64,000 nt of DNA, taken from positions 62,001 to 126,000 of the forward strand of contig NZ_CAJCKW010000004.1 of NCBI RefSeq assembly GCF_903970965.1, read 5' to 3'. This DNA comes from Aureimonas sp. ME7 (lineage in GTDB: Bacteria > Pseudomonadota > Alphaproteobacteria > Rhizobiales > Rhizobiaceae). Position numbers and translations under genes: made by a program. Numbering within the stretch: position 1 is the stretch's first letter; each line of letters opens with the position of its first letter. Below the pieces are notes generated by a model, which saw only the letters and a list, made by a program, of their open reading frames with translations, was not told the origin of the DNA and ran no database searches. Of this stretch, positions 1 to 12,758 are shown piece by piece.

Positions 1-2423
<2,423 letters not shown>

Positions 2424-2430
2424 TGCTGTC

Positions 2431-4788
<2,358 letters not shown>

Positions 4789-4879
4789 TCCGACCCCTCG
4801 CCGTCATCTCATGGGAACGAACGCCGCAAGCCCGAACCCGATGGTTAATGAATCAGGTGAGGCCCAAAATGTCCAGAAC

Positions 4880-4905
4880 GCGCGGCCGGTTTCCTGCGGC
4901 CGCGC
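4880..4905. other. GC-rich hairpin between pepN and the sensor kinase
   Basis: A perfect 9-bp stem (GCGCGGCCG / CGGCCGCGC) with an 8-base loop lies in the 228-bp gap between the end of pepN and the start of the kinase, both on the minus strand. There is no clean T-tract on either side, so it may be a weak terminator for pepN or a structured leader for the kinase. No protein or RNA gene is evident in the rest of the gap. Confidence 0.4.
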
Positions 4906-5016
4906 AATCCTGAATTCTGATTGTTGCAAGGGATCAACAGCGGTTTTCCAACGCTTTCCAAACCTGTGGTTAGCGAGTGGTAAATCCGTCGTCAGTGCGC
5001 ATTAGAATCAGGCTCT

Positions 5017-7698
5017 TCAAGCTAGGGTCCGGGTCAGAATATCGGTCAAATCCCGTGAGAGATTCGGTTGCGACGCCAAAGCCTGCAGGGCGGCGCGCGC
5101 TTCGCTTTGACGGGTCGGCTCGAACGAGCGCCACGAACGGAAGGCCGTGGCCAGCCGCGCGGCGGTTTGCGGGTTCAATTGGTCCAACTCGGCCAGTTGC
5201 TCGGCGACCCATCGATAGCCGCTGCCGTCCGCCGCATGGAAGATGCGCTGGTTTCCGGTCGCAAACCCGCCGATCAACGCGCGTGCTCGGTTCGGATTGG
5301 AAAGCGAGAACTTCGGATGATCGCGCAGCTGGCGCACGGTCTGCAGGGTTTGCGGAGCGGGAACCGTGGCTTGCAGCGCGAACCACTTGTCGAGAACCAG
5401 GGCGTCCGTCTCGAACGCGGCATAGAATCGGTCCAGCGCCTCGGCGGCTTCCGGCGCGGCGGGAAAGCGATGGGCGAGGAGGGTGGCCGCTGCCAGGCGG
5501 TCCGTCATGTTGTCGGCGCGGGTAAAGATCGCAAGGAGCTCGCCCGGTCCGACCTCGCCCGCCGACAGGAAATGCAGGAGGCCGTTGGCAAGGGCTCGGC
5601 GCCCGGCGCTGGCGGCGTCCGTTCCGAAGGCGCCGGACGTCGCGAGCAGCTCGTCCCGAACGGCGCGAAGTTTTTCCCCGCCGATCCGCGCAACGGCGGA
5701 CATCAACGCGTCGCGCGCGGAATGGATCGCTTCCGGGTTGACATTAGTCTCCAGAAGACGCGCGATTTCCGCTTCGCCCGGAATCGCGATCATCTGCGCT
5801 CGGAGTGCGGGCTCGAGGCGCTCGTCCAGCGCGCTTGAAAGGATGGCGTCGACGATCTGTAGGTCGAAGGATGTCGCGCTGCTGTCCCGGCTCGGCAATG
5901 CAGCGTTCTTCAACGCTTCGCCGAGAATGTCGTTCAGGGCACGCCAGCGGTTGAACCCGTTGGGATCGAAGGTCGCAAGGGCCAACCGGTCCGCAGAGCT
6001 CTGTTCGTGACGTAGAACAACGGGCGCCGAAAAGTCCCGCAGGATCGACACGAGCGGACGCTCGTTCAACCCATCGAAGACGATCTCCGCGTCCCTCGTC
6101 GTCAGATGGATGACGTCGCCTTCGATCTCGGCGCCGCCGGCCGACGCCTCCGCCGCGATATCCTGCCCGTCGCGCCCGACCAGTCCGAAGCGAATGGGAA
6201 TGTGCATGGGCTCGGTGCCCGTGCCCGCCGCGCCCTTCGACAAGCTCTGGGACAGGGAAAGCGTCAGCGCCCCGTCGGCGAAACGCTCGCGAACGTCGAG
6301 GACGGGCGTTCCGGCTTGATGATACCAAAGGGCGAAATGGGTGAGGTCGGTCGCGCCTGCTTCCTCGAAGCAGCGCAGGAAGTCCTCGATTGTCGCGGCC
6401 TCGCCGTCGTGCCGGTCGAAATACAGATCCATGCCTGCGCGGAACGCGGTTTCGCCGAGGATCGTCGCGATCATTCGGACGAGTTCGGCGCCCTTCTCGT
6501 AGACGGTCGCCGTGTAGAAGTTGTTGATCTCCCGGTAGCGGGTCGGGCGTACCGGATGCTGGAGCGGCCCCTGGTCCTCGGGAAACTGTTGTGCCTTTAG
6601 CCCATGGACGGACGAAATCCGCTTCACCGTCGCCGAGCGCTCGTCGGCGCTGAACTCCTGGTCGCGGTAGACCGTCAGCCCTTCCTTGAGGCAGAGCTGG
6701 AACCAGTCCCGGCAGGTGATGCGGTTGCCGGTCCAGTTGTGAAAATATTCGTGCGCGATCACGGTCTCGACGCCGGCATAGTCCGCATCGGTCGCCGTGT
6801 CGGGGCCCAGCAAAACGTATTTGTGGTTGAAGACGTTGAGACCCTTGTTCTCCATCGCCCCCATGTTGAAGTCCGAGATCGCGACGATGTTGAAGACGTC
6901 GAGATCGTATTCCCGGCCGAAGCGGCGCTCGTCCCATGCCATCGATCGGCGCGTGGCATCCATGGCGTAGGCGGCGCGGTCCGACAGGCCGGGTTCGGTG
7001 TAGATCGCAAGCTCCACGTCGCGCCCGCTCGCCGTGCGGAACGTGTTCTCCAGAACGTCGAGCCTGCCGGCGACCAGCGCGAAGAGATAGGATGGCTTCG
7101 GATGCGGGTCTTCCCAGATCGCGAAGTGCCGTCCCTCCGAAAGATCGCCATGCCCGGCGGGATTGCCGTTCGAAAGGAGAACGGGCGCGCTGTCCCGGTC
7201 CGCCTCGATCCGGACGCGGTAGGTCGCCAGGACGTCCGGCCGGTCGAGGAAGTAGGTGATGCGGCGGAAACCCTCGGCCTCGCATTGGGTGCACCAGACG
7301 CCGTTGGACCGGTAGAGGCCCATCAACTGCGTGTTGTCTTCCGGTCGCAGACGGGTTTCCAGCTTAAGTTCGAAGACCTCGTCCGCCGGGAGCCCTTGGA
7401 TCCGCAGTCGGTTTGCGGAAACCTCGTATTGCGACGGGTCGATGTCGGTCCCGTTCAGACTTAACGATGCGAGCGTCAACTGGTCGGCGTCGAGATCGAG
7501 CGGCGTATCGCGGTCCACTCCCGGTCGGCGCTGCATCGTCAGCCGCGAGGAAACGTCGGCCTTCCCGTCGTGCAGCGAAACGTCGAGATCGACATGGCGG
7601 ATGGAAAAGGGGGAGGGTTGGTAGTCTTCGAGCCGAACCACCTCGACTTCGTTGTGGCTGTTCATCGTCGCTACGCCCCGCTTGGAATGGTCCGACAT
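5017..7698 (-). CDS. pepN: Aminopeptidase N (M1 family zinc metallopeptidase)
   Basis: Cytoplasmic aminopeptidase that removes N-terminal residues from peptides. At 893 residues it has the usual length of bacterial PepN. The M1 exopeptidase motif GAMEN precedes the zinc site HEYFH (about residues 313-317), and the third ligand lies in the downstream LKEGLTVYRDQEF. The Ig-like middle and helical C-terminal regions are intact. The first ATG gives about 20 residues more than E. coli PepN; an internal ATG at codon 12 is an alternative start. The gene stands alone, 219 bp from the divergent transporter gene. Confidence 0.96.
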   Translation of the reverse strand: MSDHSKRGVATMNSHNEVEVVRLEDYQPSPFSIRHVDLDVSLHDGKADVSSRLTMQRRPGVDRDTPLDLDADQLTLASLSLNGTDIDPSQYEVSANRLRIQGLPADEVFELKLETRLRPEDNTQLMGLYRSNGVWCTQCEAEGFRRITYFLDRPDVLATYRVRIEADRDSAPVLLSNGNPAGHGDLSEGRHFAIWEDPHPKPSYLFALVAGRLDVLENTFRTASGRDVELAIYTEPGLSDRAAYAMDATRRSMAWDERRFGREYDLDVFNIVAISDFNMGAMENKGLNVFNHKYVLLGPDTATDADYAGVETVIAHEYFHNWTGNRITCRDWFQLCLKEGLTVYRDQEFSADERSATVKRISSVHGLKAQQFPEDQGPLQHPVRPTRYREINNFYTATVYEKGAELVRMIATILGETAFRAGMDLYFDRHDGEAATIEDFLRCFEEAGATDLTHFALWYHQAGTPVLDVRERFADGALTLSLSQSLSKGAAGTGTEPMHIPIRFGLVGRDGQDIAAEASAGGAEIEGDVIHLTTRDAEIVFDGLNERPLVSILRDFSAPVVLRHEQSSADRLALATFDPNGFNRWRALNDILGEALKNAALPSRDSSATSFDLQIVDAILSSALDERLEPALRAQMIAIPGEAEIARLLETNVNPEAIHSARDALMSAVARIGGEKLRAVRDELLATSGAFGTDAASAGRRALANGLLHFLSAGEVGPGELLAIFTRADNMTDRLAAATLLAHRFPAAPEAAEALDRFYAAFETDALVLDKWFALQATVPAPQTLQTVRQLRDHPKFSLSNPNRARALIGGFATGNQRIFHAADGSGYRWVAEQLAELDQLNPQTAARLATAFRSWRSFEPTRQSEARAALQALASQPNLSRDLTDILTRTLA

Positions 7699-7917
7699 CG
7701 GATAGCCTCGCAGCGAAGGCTTGCCAACGGCTCGATCGGTCGATCACGCCTTGTCGCGATGATTCGAGAAAGGTGAGGCAGGCTTATCGATCGCCGCTCG
7801 ACGCATCGCAAGCGGATGCTATGACCACCCGGAGCCGATGCGCGCATCCGACCGAATCGAAGTGCGCGGGGTCGTTTCCATGCCGCCCGCGTTCGCAGGC
7901 GGTCCGCAACCGCAGCG

Positions 7918-8880
7918 ATGTCTCGTTTCATGAACGCCTTGCCGCCCACCTTCGTCGACCAGCGGCCCATGCTCGGCATCGGGTTGAAGGTGCTGTCGGT
8001 CACCGCTTTCGTGGGAATGCAGACATCCCTCAAAGGGCTGGGCACCGAAATCCCGGCGGGGCAGCTGGTGTTCTTCCGCTCCATCTTCGCGCTCGTTCCC
8101 GTCCTGATCTATCTTCTGTGGCTCGGTACCCTTCGCAGTGCGCTCCGCACGGACGATATCGGCGGCCACTTCCTGCGCGGCGCGATCGGCGTGACGTCCA
8201 TGATCCTGGGCTTCTACGCGATCGGGCGGCTGCCCTATCCCGAATGGATCACGCTGTCCTATGCGGCGCCGCTTCTGACGGTCTTGTTCGCGTCCGTGTT
8301 TCTCGGCGAGATCATCGGCCGCTATCGCTGGACGGCCGTGATGCTCGGCCTGTTCGGGATCGTCGTGGTTGCGGCGCCGAACCTGACGGTTGGAGCAGGC
8401 TCCATCGGCCGCGAGCAAAGCTTCGGCATGGCCGCGTCGCTCGCCGGCGCCTGCGTTTCGGCGATCGCGATGATCCAAATCCGCCGCTTGGTGCGGACCG
8501 AGCGCACGGCGACCGTGGTGATCTACTTCTCGCTGACATCGAGCGCGGTCGCCCTCATCAGCGTTCCCTTCGGCTGGGTCTGGCCAAATCCGCAGCAACT
8601 GACCCTTCTGATCGTAGCGGGCTTGTTCGGCGGCGTCGGCCAGCTGCTTCTGACCTCGTGTTATCGCTACGCGGAAGCGTCGACCATCGCTCCCTTCGAA
8701 TACACATCGATGATCCTGGCCATCGCGATCGGCGCCTTCGTCTTCGGCGAGGTGGTCAGCGCGAGCACACTGATCGGCGGCTCGATTGTCGTGTCGGCTG
8801 GCGTCTTCATCATCGCGCGGGAGCACCATCTGGCGCGGAAGCGTCGCCTCGTTCGCCGGCTGCCCGATCCGACGAAATAG
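7918..8880 (+). CDS. DMT-superfamily (EamA) transporter
   Basis: A 320-residue polytopic membrane protein with two EamA repeats and about ten predicted hydrophobic segments. The first repeat carries the typical FFRS motif after helix 2 (GQLVFFRSIFAL), and the second repeat ends in a GEVVS...GGSIVVSAG segment. Members export or import small metabolites such as amino acids; the substrate cannot be told here. A second in-frame ATG four codons on is an equally good start. The basic C-terminal tail is short. The gene is divergent from pepN and convergent with a small secreted protein, with a hairpin terminator in between. Confidence 0.85.
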   Translation: MSRFMNALPPTFVDQRPMLGIGLKVLSVTAFVGMQTSLKGLGTEIPAGQLVFFRSIFALVPVLIYLLWLGTLRSALRTDDIGGHFLRGAIGVTSMILGFYAIGRLPYPEWITLSYAAPLLTVLFASVFLGEIIGRYRWTAVMLGLFGIVVVAAPNLTVGAGSIGREQSFGMAASLAGACVSAIAMIQIRRLVRTERTATVVIYFSLTSSAVALISVPFGWVWPNPQQLTLLIVAGLFGGVGQLLLTSCYRYAEASTIAPFEYTSMILAIAIGAFVFGEVVSASTLIGGSIVVSAGVFIIAREHHLARKRRLVRRLPDPTK

Positions 8881-8884
8881 AAAA

Positions 8885-8907
8885 CGCGGATCCCGAAGGG
8901 ACCCGCG
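8885..8907 (-). terminator. Rho-independent terminator
   Basis: Nearly perfect stem of about 10 bp (GCGGATCCC / GGGACCCGC with one wobble when read on the minus strand) and a 3-base loop. On the minus strand it is followed by a T-rich run (GTTTTCTATTT), so it mainly serves the small secreted-protein gene; it may also stop transcription from the convergent EamA gene. Confidence 0.65.
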
Positions 8908-8935
8908 CTCTCAAGTTTTCGACGTGGGGCCGTGA

Positions 8936-9265
8936 TCAGTAGCCGTAGGCCCAGGCCTTGTTCTTGGCGTCGTAGGAGTAGATCGCCGTTCCCGAGCCCG
9001 GGATGCTGAGGTTCTTCGGCGCCTGCTCGATGCCCGAACTGTCGGCTTCCGTTCCACCGAAATTGCTGCGGGCCGGCGCGCCGTAGGTGCCGCGAGCCAG
9101 GGGCTGACCCGACTGGACGCGCTGCTCGTGCCAGACCTTCTGCTGCTGGTCGTGCTGGTAACGAACCGCCTTCTCCTGTCCGGCGCGCGTGGTCTGCGCT
9201 GTGGCGGCGGTTCCCATTCCGGCGGCGCCGATCAGGGCGGCAGCGATGATGGCCATCTTCTTCAT
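8936..9265 (-). CDS. Small secreted hypothetical protein
   Basis: A 109-residue protein with a clear Sec signal peptide: MKKMAIIAAALIGAAG at the N-terminus and a likely cleavage after ATAQ near residue 23. The mature part is polar, rich in Gln and Arg at first, and ends in an aromatic segment (NKAWAYGY). No catalytic motif is visible. The frame is open further upstream, but the ATG at 9265 is preferred because GGGAG lies 6-10 bases before it and it directly begins the signal peptide. It has its own terminator. Function unknown; periplasmic location is inferred. Confidence 0.7.
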   Translation of the reverse strand: MKKMAIIAAALIGAAGMGTAATAQTTRAGQEKAVRYQHDQQQKVWHEQRVQSGQPLARGTYGAPARSNFGGTEADSSGIEQAPKNLSIPGSGTAIYSYDAKNKAWAYGY

Positions 9266-9403
9266 GTCGAACTCCCTTCGGTTTCGGGCGCCGGGCCACC
9301 GCATTCGCGGCCTCGGTGCTTCCAAATCGCAAGGCAAACGAACGACTTTGGCGGTTGGTTTCAAAAAAACGTCAGCGGGAATTTCGGATGGTCGGTCGTT
9401 GGA

Positions 9404-10261
9404 TCACCGCGCAAGTTCCGCAAGGCGTTCGCGCAGTGTCAGGAGATCGCGCCAGGCCCAGCGCTTCTGGCCGGGTTGCCGCAGGAGAAAGGCGGGGTGG
9501 AGCATGGCGATGGCAGGGATTTCCAGCCCGTTCGGCGTCGTCACGCTCAGCCAGCGCCCGCGCAGCCGCGTGATGGCCTCGTCCGAGCGCAGAAGCACGC
9601 GCGATGCCGGCGATCCCAGGCAGACGAGAACGCGCGGGCGAACGAGTTCGATGTGGCGCATCGTGAAAGGAAGGCAGAGCTCGGTTTCGGCGGGCGTCGG
9701 CGTCCGGTTGCCCGGCGGACGCCAGGGAACGGTGTTGGTAACCCGCACAGCGTCGCGCGCCACCCCGATCGAACCGAGCATCCGATCGAGCAGGCGTCCC
9801 GACCGGCCGACGAACGGCTCACCCGACAGATCCTCGTCGCGTCCCGGTGCCTCGCCGACCAGCATGAGGTCGGCGTCTTCCGCACCGTTGCCGAAGACGA
9901 GGTTCTTGGCCGTCTGCCGCAGACCGCAGCCGGTATAGGCCGTCAGCAGGGCTTGAAGCTCGGCAAGCGTCTGCGCGCTCGCCGCTTTTGATCTGGCATC
10001 CTCGATATCGCTCCGCCCGTGCTCGGCCATGGGAAGCCCCATGGCAGGGGGGGCGGCAGCGGCGGGACGCGCGGTCGGTTGCGGCTGCGTCCGTGCGGAC
10101 GCGGCGGACCCGTCGGGACGGCGACGGGTGGCCTCGCGTTCCGTTTCCGCAAACCGATCACGAGGTTCGTCCGCCACGAAGCTGCAAACGCCGGCGCGCT
10201 CGTACCAGTCGAGAAGCGCCGACCATTGATCCAGGGCCGAGGGGTGATCCGAATGCCGCAT
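9404..10261 (-). CDS. Uracil-DNA glycosylase, family-4-like
   Basis: Removes uracil from DNA to start base-excision repair. The 285-residue protein has a low-complexity N-terminal stretch (about 35-90, Ala/Pro/Arg-rich) and a C-terminal UDG domain with motif 1 GEAPGRDED (136-144), the FVGRSGRLLD segment, NRTPTPAE, and the C-terminal His motif LHPAFLLR. Cysteines that hold the [4Fe-4S] cluster in classical family 4 are largely missing: only Cys112 and Cys196 sit near expected places, and the usual K-C-R is replaced by PWRPP. The frame runs further upstream, but the ATG at 10261 gives the typical N-terminus. It is divergent from ETF-QO. Confidence 0.82.
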   Translation of the reverse strand: MRHSDHPSALDQWSALLDWYERAGVCSFVADEPRDRFAETEREATRRRPDGSAASARTQPQPTARPAAAAPPAMGLPMAEHGRSDIEDARSKAASAQTLAELQALLTAYTGCGLRQTAKNLVFGNGAEDADLMLVGEAPGRDEDLSGEPFVGRSGRLLDRMLGSIGVARDAVRVTNTVPWRPPGNRTPTPAETELCLPFTMRHIELVRPRVLVCLGSPASRVLLRSDEAITRLRGRWLSVTTPNGLEIPAIAMLHPAFLLRQPGQKRWAWRDLLTLRERLAELAR

Positions 10262-10338
10262 GGATCCCGTTGTAGTTCGCTTCGCGCCGCGCCGCATCCT
10301 GTTTCCGCGCGCTCGGTAAGCGCGTCGAAATGACAGTC

Positions 10339-10366
10339 GCAAATTCTTACGTAAACGTAAGTTTGC
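10339..10366. promoter_or_regulatory. Palindromic operator upstream of ETF-QO
   Basis: Perfect inverted repeat CTTACG-TAAA-CGTAAG at 10346-10361, flanked by a further GCAAA / TTTGC pair at 10339-10343 and 10362-10366. It lies 83 bp before the ETF-QO start and in the gap divergent to the UDG gene. Its core resembles, from memory, the ACGTAAACGT-type sites of the MerR-family regulator LiuR, which controls branched-chain amino acid and acyl-CoA catabolism; that fits a gene receiving electrons from acyl-CoA dehydrogenases. The regulator itself is not in the window. Confidence 0.6.
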
Positions 10367-10448
10367 GGTTGCGCTTTCCAACCCGTCCGATAAGCCATAT
10401 CCACGCAGTTAGACTCATTCCATCAAGCCCCTACGACGAGGACTGACG

Positions 10449-12107
10449 ATGACCCAGACGCTTCCCGATCGCGAGTCGATGGAGTTTGACGTGGTGATCG
10501 TGGGCGCGGGTCCGGCCGGTCTGTCGGCGGCGATCCGGCTCAAACAGGTGAACCCGGACCTTTCCGTCGTCGTCCTGGAGAAGGGAGCGGAGGTCGGCGC
10601 GCACATCCTGTCCGGTTGCGTGCTCGATCCGTCCTCGCTCGACAAGCTCCTGCCGGAATGGCGCACGGAGGAAACCCCGATCCGCCAGCGGGTGACGGAG
10701 GACCGGTTCTACGTCTACGGGCCCCAGGGCGGGGTGCGCCTGCCGAATTTCGGCATGCCCAAGCTCATGGACAACCACGACAACTACGTCGTCTCGCTCG
10801 GCCTCGTTTGCAAATGGCTGGCGGAAAAGGCGGAGGGTCTTGGCGTCGAGATCTATCCTGGCTTCGCGGCGAGCGAGCTTCTGTTCGACGAGGCCGGCGC
10901 GCTCGTCGGGGTCGCCACCGGCGACATGGGCATCGAGCGTTCCGGCGAGCCGGGACCGGCGTTCCAGCGCGGCATGGCGCTGATGGGCAAGTATGTCCTG
11001 ATCGGCGAAGGCGTGCGCGGATCGCTGGCCAAGCAGCTGATCGCGCGGTTCGGACTGGCCGACGGCGCCGAGCCGCAGAAGTACGGCATCGGCATCAAGG
11101 AACTTTGGGAGATCGACCCAGCGAAGGCGAAGCCGGGCCTCGTGCAGCATTCCTTCGGCTGGCCGCTCGACATGTCCACCGGCGGCGGCTCCTTCCTGTA
11201 TCATCTGGAAGGCAACCAGGCCTATGTCGGCTTCGTGGTCCACCTGAACTACAAGAACCCCTATCTCAACCCGTTCGAGGAGTTCCAGCGCTACAAGACG
11301 CACCCGGACGTCGCCGAGCTCCTGAAGGGCGGCAAACGTCTTTCCTACGGCGCGCGGGCGATCTCGGAAGGGGGATACCAGTCGGTTCCGAAGCTCGTGT
11401 TCCCGGGCGGCGCCCTGATCGGCTGCTCGGCGGGCTTCGTCAACGTGCCGCGCATCAAGGGCGTCCACAACGCGATCTCCAGCGGAATGCAGGCCGCCGA
11501 AGCCGCGGCGGAGGCGATCGGCGCTGGCCGCGCGCAGGACGAGCTGACCCCCTACGAGGCGGGATGGCGGTCCTCGCCGATCGGGCGCGATCTGTTCCGC
11601 GTTCGCAACGTCAAGCCGCTCTGGTCGCGCTTCGGCACGGCGCTCGGCGTCGTGCTCGGCGGCATCGACATGTGGGCGCATCAGCTGATCGGACGCTCGC
11701 TGTTCGGCACGCTCGCCCACGGCAAGACGGACGCCGCATCGACCGAGCCGGCCGCCCGGCACAAGCCGATCCCTTATCCGAAGGCGGACGGCGTCCTCAC
11801 CTTCGACAAGACCTCCTCGGTGTTCCTGTCCAACACCAACCATGAGGAGGATCAGCCGATCCACCTCCGGGTCAAGGACTACGCGCTCCAGAAGACGTCG
11901 GAGCACGACGTCTATGCCGGCTTGTCCCAGCGATATTGCCCGGCCGCGGTCTACGAGTGGATCGAGGAAGGGGCCGACGCCCCGCGCTATCAGATCAACG
12001 CGCAGAACTGCGTTCACTGCAAGACGTGCGACATCAAGGATCCGAACGGCAATATCACCTGGGTGCCCCCGCAGGGTGCCGAAGGCCCGGTCTACGGGAC
12101 GATGTAG
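10449..12107 (+). CDS. Electron transfer flavoprotein-ubiquinone oxidoreductase
   Basis: Passes electrons from ETF, reduced by acyl-CoA and other dehydrogenases, to ubiquinone at the inner membrane. The 552-residue length matches the family. The FAD-binding dinucleotide fold is at the N-terminus (GAGPAGLSAA, about 18-27), and the C-terminal [4Fe-4S] ligands are Cys497 (CPAAVYEW) and Cys521, Cys524 and Cys527 (CVHCKTC). The typical end GPVYGTM is present. A GACGAGGA ribosome site precedes the ATG. It is followed after 42 bp by a glutathione transferase gene. The palindrome 83 bp upstream suggests control by an acyl-CoA-responsive regulator. Confidence 0.96.
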   Translation: MTQTLPDRESMEFDVVIVGAGPAGLSAAIRLKQVNPDLSVVVLEKGAEVGAHILSGCVLDPSSLDKLLPEWRTEETPIRQRVTEDRFYVYGPQGGVRLPNFGMPKLMDNHDNYVVSLGLVCKWLAEKAEGLGVEIYPGFAASELLFDEAGALVGVATGDMGIERSGEPGPAFQRGMALMGKYVLIGEGVRGSLAKQLIARFGLADGAEPQKYGIGIKELWEIDPAKAKPGLVQHSFGWPLDMSTGGGSFLYHLEGNQAYVGFVVHLNYKNPYLNPFEEFQRYKTHPDVAELLKGGKRLSYGARAISEGGYQSVPKLVFPGGALIGCSAGFVNVPRIKGVHNAISSGMQAAEAAAEAIGAGRAQDELTPYEAGWRSSPIGRDLFRVRNVKPLWSRFGTALGVVLGGIDMWAHQLIGRSLFGTLAHGKTDAASTEPAARHKPIPYPKADGVLTFDKTSSVFLSNTNHEEDQPIHLRVKDYALQKTSEHDVYAGLSQRYCPAAVYEWIEEGADAPRYQINAQNCVHCKTCDIKDPNGNITWVPPQGAEGPVYGTM

Positions 12108-12149
12108 TCGGCCGGTTCGCCTAGAACTGCCGAGGATGGGGAGATCGTC

Positions 12150-12758
12150 GTGTCGCAGAAGCTGAAGCTGTTCCACAACCCGCGAAGCCGGGCCGTCACC
12201 GCCCATTGGATGCTGGAGGAGGCGAGGGCGGACTACGAGCTCGTTCCGATCGCCTTCGACCCGGCAGGCGCGCGAGACCCCGCGCTTCTCGCCGTGAACC
12301 CGATGGGCAAGATTCCGACCCTCGTCCTGCCGGACGGAACGGTGGTGACGGAAACGGCGGCGATCCTCGCCTGGGTCGCGGACGCCTATCCGCAGGCCGA
12401 TCTGGCGCCCGCGCCCGGCTCGCCCGAGCGCGGCACCTATTATCGCTGGCTTTTCTTCTGCGGTTCCTGCTTCGAGCCCGCGCTGATCGAGCGGATGATG
12501 CGCGCCGATGCGCCGCCGCTGCCCAAGGGCATGGCAGGATGGGGCAGCTACGACGACGTAATCGATACGCTCGAGGGAACGATCGCGAAGGACTATCTCG
12601 TCGGCGATCGGTTCAGCGCGGCCGATCTTTATGTCGGCGCGCAGCTCTGGTGGGCGACCACGTTCAAGGCGCCGCGCGTCGCCGACAACCCGGCGATCCA
12701 GGCCTATGTCGGCCGGTTGACGGAGCGGCCGGCGTTCCGACGCGTCACCGGCGGCTGA
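12150..12758 (+). CDS. Glutathione S-transferase family protein
   Basis: A 202-residue protein with an N-terminal thioredoxin-like GST domain (KLFHNPRSRAV, with NPMGKIPTL and the glutathione-contact ETAAIL motif) and a C-terminal helical domain. It probably conjugates or reduces electrophiles with glutathione in the cytoplasm; substrate unknown. The start is GTG at 12150, chosen because GGGGAG sits 7-12 bases upstream. It may be cotranscribed with ETF-QO (42-bp gap). Its TGA abuts the stop of the convergent EEP gene in a TGATCA hexamer, leaving no intergenic DNA. Confidence 0.85.
   Translation: MSQKLKLFHNPRSRAVTAHWMLEEARADYELVPIAFDPAGARDPALLAVNPMGKIPTLVLPDGTVVTETAAILAWVADAYPQADLAPAPGSPERGTYYRWLFFCGSCFEPALIERMMRADAPPLPKGMAGWGSYDDVIDTLEGTIAKDYLVGDRFSAADLYVGAQLWWATTFKAPRVADNPAIQAYVGRLTERPAFRRVTGG

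Noticed and set aside
4848-4870. CtrA-like half site (GGTTAATGAATC) upstream of the sensor kinase
   Set aside because: Only one TTAA half is present at the required spacing; not enough to call a CtrA site.
10431-12206. 591-codon open frame antisense to ETF-QO
   Set aside because: Mirror of the GC-rich codon pattern of ETF-QO; no family motif, and the plus-strand gene has complete FAD and Fe-S motifs.
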